A stretch of DNA of 20,261 nucleotides from assembly GCA_937916185.1 (NCBI GenBank), contig CALGGD010000109.1:1-20261 (forward strand), given 5' to 3'. Each line of letters begins with the position of its first letter. Positions within the stretch are counted from its first letter, which is position 1. The notes below the pieces were generated by a model, which saw only the letters and a list, made by a program, of their open reading frames with translations, was not told where the DNA came from and made no database searches. The translations under genes were made by a program, and so were the position numbers. This DNA is from an uncultured Oxalobacter sp. (GTDB taxonomy: Bacteria; Pseudomonadota; Gammaproteobacteria; Burkholderiales; Burkholderiaceae_D). Below are positions 16,801-20,261 of the stretch, in pieces.

Positions 16801-17194
16801 GCTGGTGCTCAGGAATATCCCCTATGAGCTGCTGACTGGCGATACTGTTGACAGGATTGGTGCTGTCAGGCGTTTTCAGGAAGGCGAGGTCAAGATTTTC
16901 CTGATCAGTCTGAAGGCAGGGGGGGTTGGCCTGAACCTTACCGCAGCCGATACAGTCATCCATTATGATCCGTGGTGGAATGTTGCTGCACAGAATCAGG
17001 CCACTGACCGCGCCCACCGTATCGGGCAGACCAGAGCTGTGACGTTCTACAAGCTTATCGCAAAGGATACCATTGAGGAAAAGATCCAGAAGATGCAGGA
17101 GAAAAAACAAAGCCTTGCGGATTCGGTTCTGACCGGCGATTTCGTCAATCTTGCATCGTTGTCAAAGGACGAGTTGATGAGTATTCTTTCATGA
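13844..17194 (+). CDS. SWIM zinc-finger SNF2 family helicase/ATPase
   Basis: 1116 residues from ATG 13844; TTG 13799 and ATG 13862 are alternatives and none has a clear ribosome site. It is a double-stranded-DNA translocase of the RapA/HepA-type SNF2 group. In order: an N-terminal SWIM zinc finger (CSCPEVLNCHH, about 76-86), a ~550-residue bacterial SNF2-associated region, the SNF2 N-lobe with Walker A DDMGLGKT near 682, a Walker B-like DESQ near 778 (DEAH/DEAQ in most relatives), and the C-lobe with GGVGLNLT and DRAHRIGQ near 1054. The gene is divergent from nfsB and is the last gene before the repeat-rich region. No nuclease, methylase or other partner is adjacent. Confidence 0.93.
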   Translation: MANLGKMRFTLEDIKRQFDPRAYTLGLAYAQKKRVVQIQRTGNLIRSKVNETANTAYQQNIFIKSTTSGIQFQGTCSCPEVLNCHHVASVLLSIVRQNELQSREASMHSPLTSWVHKLYLAVRPDSPEALAAEAAEHESPEKLLFVLSPDPADRRIFMSLCRVRIKRNGQFAGITTVSDLNALLMEKPACLHDGNADAVRLFAALCCGMPPSSTVMALPQGHLGGHLVEILMSRRELYWVNTREDIGKGLFFPLERSPEREADLFWDEAGTKLRLRWRFSQVTGKRRSSGTVDYILPTEPAWYIDNLSSGKLTLPGRMAGMTVMGIHEIVAHMPVIPVGNRRIVSRLLAEKGLEGVIPLPEPLQETVYDDVFPEPVLYLGCRPHFYSESEAPVWFDYAQLSFNYEGKTVYYGSSLPVIRETENGAIERIVRDGLTEEACADALFQAGFRMPQTSEYPIRTLPGALTLENPSDWLRFTQETLPSLRSEGWRVTKSPDFRYNLQPVRRWYADVMMHGEDDRDHFSLELGIVVGRRHYPLFPLLVPLLQQFPESFEYGELDKHDKDEAVLATLPDKSRVSLPWRMVAPILKILGELYYLDAQQTVLVMHRLDAARLAELEQAVGLQWINAEPLLGMGRKLLAFNGVKAVKPPASLKATLRDYQVEGLSWMQYLREYSLAGILADDMGLGKTLQTLAHILLEKESGRLTAPALIVAPTSLMGNWQDEAKRFTPSLNVLLVHGKDRAQRFNAIDGADIVLTTYALLPRDEEELMRHDFHLIILDESQYIKNNRSKAAQVASRLRATHRLCLTGTPLENHLGELWSQFHFLLPGMLGSEKAFNSSFRHAIERSGDKTKQQLLNRRIHPFLLRRTKDRVAKELPMKTEMVRYVDFGVTQRQIYESMRELMDRKVREEVAKLGIAHCQMIILEALLKLRQVCCDPRLLKGSYRKTNASAKLVELMSMLNELLQEDRRILVFSQFTSMLTLIEHELVLRNIPYELLTGDTVDRIGAVRRFQEGEVKIFLISLKAGGVGLNLTAADTVIHYDPWWNVAAQNQATDRAHRIGQTRAVTFYKLIAKDTIEEKIQKMQEKKQSLADSVLTGDFVNLASLSKDELMSILS

Positions 17195-17258
17195 AAACAC
17201 AGAGATGCAAATATACATTCTGTATAATAATGATGCGCACAATGAGCTTTAAGGGCAG

Positions 17259-17351
17259 ATGGGGCGGCAAAATTCGATTACTCTTATAGGGGGATATGTA
17301 TTTATTTTTATATATTTTCATAATACAAATCATCAGCCACTATCGCCCCAT
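17259..17351. repeat. Inverted repeat pair ATGGGGCG / CGCCCCAT (possible diverged element, inverted)
   Basis: ATGGGGCG at 17259-17266 is mirrored by CGCCCCAT at 17344-17351, with a 77-base AT-rich interior. Read on the minus strand the interior contains a CCCCCTAT stretch followed by half-site-like TTGCCGCCCCAT, recalling the later elements in opposite orientation. The match to that family is loose. Confidence 0.45.
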
Positions 17352-17382
17352 AACTAACTCAGCTACTGGTGTGGGAGTTTGT

Positions 17383-17435
17383 GAGAACCAGCTGTACTGG
17401 AACAGTATCCAGCCTCAATCACGGAATTGGTTCTC
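17383..17435. repeat. Nested hairpin
   Basis: The outer stem is GAGAACCA (17383-17390) with TGGTTCTC (17428-17435). Directly inside, GCTG-TACTG (17391-17399) pairs with CAGTA (17403-17407) and CAGC (17410-17413) around a GAA loop, with a two-base bulge. Together they make a two-tier structure with one unpaired side of about 14 bases. Confidence 0.6.
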
Positions 17436-17481
17436 AGATACAGACAAGCGAAAAGTGCCTAAATAGAGCCAAATCACAGAC

Positions 17482-17617
17482 TTGTAGCAGCTTGTCGCAG
17501 GTTTTTTCGGTATTTTTTATTTTATTACTTTCCCCTATGTATTACTATATTTTCTTGCTACATCTTGCTACAAAACAAGAGAAAGTAAGTAAAATAGGGA
17601 AAATTAACGAATTGTGA
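17482..17617. repeat. Inverted half-site element A (TGTAGCA type)
   Basis: The left arm has two half-sites 10 bases apart, TGTAGCA (17483-17489) and TGTCGCA (17493-17499). The right arm has two mirrored half-sites 10 bases apart, TGCTACA (17556-17562 and 17566-17572). The outer pair extends to 8 perfect bases. Between the arms lies an AT-rich core (17501-17546), identical over 46 bases to that of element B. After the right arm comes a 25-base block starting AATAGGGAAAATTAACG (17593-17617), also identical in B. Confidence 0.75.
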
Positions 17618-17666
17618 ATGTGCTGCCCCACCCGCCTGAGTACAGCCCTCACAGCATGAAAGCGCG

Positions 17667-17814
17667 TTGTGGGCAGGTTGGGGCAAGTTTTTTCGGTATT
17701 TTTTATTTTATTACTTTCCCCTATGTATTACTGTTTTTTCTTGCCCTATCTTGCCCCAAAATAGAAAAATAATAATAAAAAGCATGTAGAATAGGGAAAA
17801 TTAACGAATTGTGA
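17667..17814. repeat. Inverted half-site element B (TGGGGCA type)
   Basis: Same architecture as element A, 186 bases downstream. Left arm: TTGTGGGCAG (17667-17676) and TTGGGGCAAG (17678-17687). Right arm: TTGCCCTA (17741-17748) and TTGCCCCA (17751-17758). TGGGGCAAG (17679-17687) and CTTGCCCCA (17750-17758) are a perfect 9-base inverted repeat. The core 17687-17732 is identical to element A, and so is the closing block 17790-17814, but the spacer before that block is 11 bases longer. Only the half-sites have changed consistently, on both arms. Confidence 0.75.
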
Positions 17815-17849
17815 CTGTTCTATATTTTCTACTATCATATCATTTTAAC

Positions 17850-17956
17850 TTAGCAAATGTAGCAAATGAATATATAAATATTGCTATAAGAAAAATATAG
17901 GAAAAGTTATGTAATGGAATGCTACAAGTGCTACAGAGATAGGGAAAACGTAGCAA
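17850..17956. repeat. Inverted half-site element C (TGTAGCA type, diverged core)
   Basis: Left arm: TTAGCAAA (17850-17857) and TGTAGCA (17858-17864). Right arm: TGCTACA at 17920-17926 and 17929-17935, nine bases apart. ATAGGGAAAA follows at once, as in A and B, then a further GTAGCAA at 17950-17956. The core has diverged from that of A and B but is equally AT-rich. A DnaA-box-like TGTGGACAT lies just beyond at 17970-17978 (two differences from TGTGGATAA). Confidence 0.65.
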
Positions 17957-18110
17957 TATCGAGAAAAACTGTGGACATCTGTTGCAAGCGAAAAATCAAG
18001 CGTTTTCAGATCGATTGTGCTGCATAGATCAGCGAGAGACAGCAGTGTTCTGATGGCAAAGCGTAAGCGGGAGCATGGATGGCGTGTGGAGGAACAGCAT
18101 AAAAACGGTG

Positions 18111-18655
18111 AACGCATTTTAAGGCATCCAGGACGCTTTGTATGGCTTTGTCGATCAAGGGCAGTACCTGATACCATGAAGAGCAGCGAAGGGGCGTACA
18201 GCGCGTTCTGACGCATCTGAGAGGGTGCTGCACTGTTCAATTTTATGCCGGACGCATTTTAAGGCACTCAGGACACTCTGTATGGCTTTGCAAGTTAAGG
18301 ATAGTACCTGATACCATGAAGGATAGTGAAGGGGCGCGCAGCGCATTCTGACGTATCTGAGAGGGTGCTACGTTGCCCAGCTTTATGCCAGACGCGTTTT
18401 AAGACGCCCAGGGAGCTTTGTATGGCTTTGTCGATCAAGGACAGTACCTGATACCATGAAGGACAGCGAAGGGGCTTACAGCGCGTTCTGACGCTCATGA
18501 GAGGCATGCCACACTGCATGACTTTATGCCGGACGCATTTTAAGGCATCTAGGGCGCTCTGTATGGCTTTGTGGGTTGAGGACAGTACCTGATACCATGA
18601 ATGGCATTGGAATGGCATACAGCGCGTTCTGACACATCTGAGTGGCATTCCCCAT
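18111..18655. repeat. Tandem repeat, four diverged copies of ~140 bases
   Basis: Copies begin at 18111, 18251, 18391 and 18532 (periods 140, 140, 141), each opening with a variant of GACGCATTTTAAGGC. Invariant stretches are TGTATGGCTTTG and AGTACCTGATACCATGAA; CAGCGCGTTCTGAC is nearly so. The rest of the unit varies, largely by transitions. The fourth copy loses similarity near 18655. A degraded trace of the unit's second half may precede the first copy (about 18030-18110). On the minus strand the repeats give short open frames in shifting phase, which argues against a repeat protein. Confidence 0.8.
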
Positions 18656-18833
18656 CTCACACAGCGAACCTTGGCTGTAAATCGAGGACATAAAGAGCGG
18701 CACATTTACGCATTAAAGTGAGAAAGCTGAAATCATAGAGTTGCAAGTGTTGCAGATGATTTATATTTACACAACAACAAACAAAAACATATACAGAGCA
18801 ACCTGAAATAGCTGCTACTTCTGCTTTAAATCT

Positions 18834-18852
18834 ATTATACAGATAGTATAAT
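18834..18852. repeat. Palindrome ATTATAC-N5-GTATAAT
   Basis: A perfect 7-base inverted repeat with a 5-base centre. Each arm contains a TATAAT-like hexamer on one strand, but no matching -35 is present for either direction. It could be an operator or a remnant. Confidence 0.4.
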
Positions 18853-18880
18853 CCTAATAGCATAGAGATGCATACAAGTA

Positions 18881-18911
18881 CAGGCTGTCCAGATAATATC
18901 TGAGCAGCCTG
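18881..18911 (-). terminator. Hairpin just past the topB fragment
   Basis: CAGGCTG (18881-18887) pairs with CAGCCTG (18905-18911), and AGAT/ATCT form an inner stem around AAT, with a partly paired three-base internal loop. It begins eight bases after the topB-fragment stop on the minus strand. No T-run follows, so it may be a Rho-dependent or processing structure rather than a classical terminator. Confidence 0.4.
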
Positions 18912-18918
18912 ATGATCG

Positions 18919-19924
18919 TTATGCATTTTTCCGAAAATCGAACTTTACGGTTCTGTCAGTTTGGTCGATGTATAGCACGGCTGAAAATGGTTTGCCAGCC
19001 TTGGACTTGAATCCTTTGATAACGCCTGTGCGCCCCTTGGTGAGCAAAGCTGTGATCTGAGCGGCCGTCAGGCACTTTTTACAGATCTCAGCAGGTGCTT
19101 TGAACCCGCATTCAGTATTTGCACATATATAGCTGTAACGGCTTTTTTCCATAGTGCTATGGCAGAATGGGCATTGTAGTTTTTTCTCAGCTTCTGATGT
19201 AAAATCAAACGTGATTTCGCCGTTTTCACGATTCAAAACAAGATACGCACTGAACTTTTTGCCGGTTTTCGCCTTGAACCCCTTGATCAGCCCGGAACGC
19301 CCTTTGTTTAAAAGCATCTGAATGACATCATCGTTAAGCCGCTGTCCGCAGATATAGGTCTGCATATGAAAATGGCAGGCGTTCTCGTCCTTGGAATATG
19401 CGCTGCATTTGCATACGGTCGCAAGCCTTGTGAGCGGCTTTCCGCAGTTCGGGCAGAATAAATCCGACTGCACAGCCGTTCCGAAATGCTGCTCCGGCGC
19501 ACCTGCCACCTGCGCAAACCAGTCTCGTGTAGTCTGCGAAATATCGGCTACAAACTGCGCCGGATTCTCCTTGCCGAGTGCGATACTGTTCAGCTGCATT
19601 TCCCAGTTTCCGGTCATATCCGCTGACTTGATGGCATCGACCGGCAGTGCATCAATGAGAAACATACCCTTGTCGGTCGGGAAGATCGTCTTGCCTTTGC
19701 GCTCCAGATAATGCCGGTCAAATAAGCCTTTCAAAATCGGCGCACGGGTCGCATCGGTGCCGAGTCCCTTTTTCTGCATTTTCATGAGCGTGCGAATCTC
19801 CTCATCCTCGATGTTCTGTCCTGCAAGCTCCATTGCCGCAAGCAGATCGGCTTCAGTATACCGTTTCGGCGGCTCGGTTTCGCCCTCTTTTAAGACTGCC
19901 TTTTTCTGCATAGATAACGAGCAT
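18919..19924 (-). pseudogene. topB: DNA topoisomerase III (TopB), internally deleted and frameshifted
   Basis: The original start is visible: AGGAGG (19930-19935), five bases, then ATG at 19924 reading MLVIYAEK, a standard TopB N terminus. After eight codons this joins, in another frame, the C-terminal part of TopB beginning KEGETEPPKRYTEADLL; the native frame stops soon after. The long open frame (GTG at 19947, or ATG at 19911) covers the end of the type IA core (GLGTDATRAPILKGL), a cysteine-rich zinc-ribbon region (CPNCGKPL, CPFCHSTM, CANTECGF) and two repeated tails of the type KGRSGLIKGFKAKTGKKFSA. The Toprim domain is lost beyond its first strand and the catalytic tyrosine region is absent, so no relaxation activity is expected. 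Sequence flavour and the TopB type are those of Clostridia and their mobile elements. Confidence 0.85.
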
Positions 19925-19961
19925 ATGAGCCTCCTGATTTGATGCACAATATTTCATTTTC

Positions 19962-19990
19962 ATTATAGCATAGTGGTGCTGAGAAATCAA
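19962..19990 (-). promoter_or_regulatory. Promoter of the topB fragment
   Basis: On the minus strand TTGATT (19985-19990) and TATAAT (19962-19967) are spaced by exactly 17 bases, about 40 bases upstream of the original topB ATG. This is a near-consensus housekeeping promoter of Firmicutes style. Confidence 0.65.
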
Positions 19991-20014
19991 GTGTGATATT
20001 TTTCTTTTCACCTC

Positions 20015-20043
20015 TTGTTTTTTCAGGGCGGATATGATACAAT
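20015..20043 (+). promoter_or_regulatory. Divergent promoter upstream of the DXS-like fragment
   Basis: TTGTTT (20015-20020), a 17-base spacer and TACAAT (20038-20043), with TG at 20035-20036 giving an extended -10. It faces away from the topB promoter. No normal gene start follows; the next coding similarity is the beheaded DXS fragment. Confidence 0.5.
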
Positions 20044-20103
20044 AGATATAGCAAACTGAAAGCGATAGCCGGGCGTGTGTGGAGATACTACTCCGATAGT
20101 TAG

Positions 20104-20261
20104 CTGACCGCGCAGACGGGCGCAGATATTACGGTCATCAATCCGAGATTTGTCAGCAGTGCAGACGCGGAACTTCTGAACAATCTGAAATCCGATCATG
20201 GCCTTGTCATCACCATTGAGGACAGCGAGGTCATGGGCGGCTACGGTCAGACCATCGCGGC
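20104..20261 (+). pseudogene. 1-deoxy-D-xylulose-5-phosphate synthase-like C-terminal fragment (partial)
   Basis: The frame reads LTAQTGADITVINPRF, then a DAELL segment, then LVITIEDSEVMGGYG up to the window edge. This matches the transketolase C-terminal domain as found in DXS (VNxRF, ...TIE..., GG[FY]G). DXS condenses pyruvate and glyceraldehyde 3-phosphate at the start of the non-mevalonate isoprenoid pathway, but the thiamine-binding domains are absent. A TAG stop at 20101-20103 sits immediately before the recognisable part, and the sequence upstream bears no resemblance to DXS, so the fragment begins at a junction near 20100. It could instead derive from another transketolase-like enzyme. 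Confidence 0.6.

Larger units (their letters stand above)
17195..18918. other. 1.7-kb gene-free, repeat-rich region
   Basis: No open frame here looks like a protein gene; those that exist are short, low-complexity or simply read through repeats. From left to right it contains an inverted repeat pair (17259-17351), a nested hairpin (17383-17435), three related inverted half-site elements (17482-17956), a ~140-base tandem repeat in four copies (18111-~18655) and two palindromes (18834-18911). Its first 900 bases are much more AT-rich than the flanking genes. The tandem repeat block returns to about half G+C. Confidence 0.7.

Noticed and set aside
17369..17617. 82-codon plus-strand open frame
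   Set aside because: It runs through the nested hairpin and all of element A, has an AT-driven hydrophobic composition, and its conserved stretches are explained by the DNA elements.
18111..18655. Regular repeats as a CRISPR array
   Set aside because: The units are ~140 bases with similarity spread along most of each unit; there is no short direct repeat alternating with unique spacers, and no cas gene.
18155..18705. Minus-strand open frames through the tandem repeats (SWYQVLS-type peptides)
   Set aside because: They read the same DNA in different phases from copy to copy, have odd composition and no ribosome sites, so they are by-products of the repeat.
18657..18926. 89-codon minus-strand open frame overlapping the topB end
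   Set aside because: It covers both palindromes and runs into the fourth tandem repeat's margin, lacks a ribosome site and resembles no family I know.
18919..19947. An intact small topoisomerase-like gene starting at GTG 19947
   Set aside because: The GTG lies upstream of the topB Shine-Dalgarno, and the first ~18 residues are the topB leader and start read out of frame.

Overview
The window is a piece of a betaproteobacterial chromosome with an unrelated, Firmicutes-like stretch at its right end. Four things point to an anaerobic Burkholderiales lineage, most simply Oxalobacter (Oxalobacteraceae) or a relative: the gene order hisHAFIE-hinT-nif3-sspA-sspB, coding DNA of roughly 50% G+C by eye, AT-rich gaps, and the absence of the tat and cytochrome bc1 genes that usually sit inside this neighbourhood. 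The genus is inferred; no search was run.

Bases 1-3882 (plus strand) hold the end of the histidine operon: partial hisH, then hisA, hisF, hisI and hisE, mostly with tiny gaps or 4-base overlaps. hinT (HIT hydrolase) and a NIF3 family gene follow. Bases 3908-5138 hold sspA and sspB, a stringent-starvation pair with its own promoter, and a complete tRNA-Thr(UGU). A 380-base gap full of small inverted repeats precedes an AarC-type succinyl-CoA:acetate CoA-transferase (5519-7024), which ends in a good terminator.

Bases 7193-13679 hold a plus-strand sodium:neurotransmitter symporter (NSS) family transporter. It converges on a minus-strand cluster whose transcription order is nfsB-like nitroreductase, tex, ubiX and a second, divergent NSS transporter. 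Reading away from that cluster is a large SWIM zinc-finger/SNF2 helicase (13844-17194).

Bases 17195-18918 carry no convincing gene but are highly organised. There are at least three related elements in which paired half-sites flank an AT-rich core in inverted orientation. In two of them the half-site changes from TGTAGCA to TGGGGCA on both arms while 46 bases of core stay identical. A nested hairpin precedes them, and four diverged tandem copies of a ~140-base repeat follow. This is the most unusual part of the window and looks like a DNA-binding or replication-type locus of an integrated element, though no integrase or replication gene is in view.

Bases ~18881-20261 look foreign. A minus-strand topoisomerase III (topB) gene keeps its promoter, Shine-Dalgarno and first eight codons but is joined, out of frame, to its C-terminal third. 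A divergent promoter leads to a beheaded DXS/transketolase C-terminal fragment that runs off the window. This is either decayed transferred DNA or a chimeric assembly; the sequence alone cannot decide.
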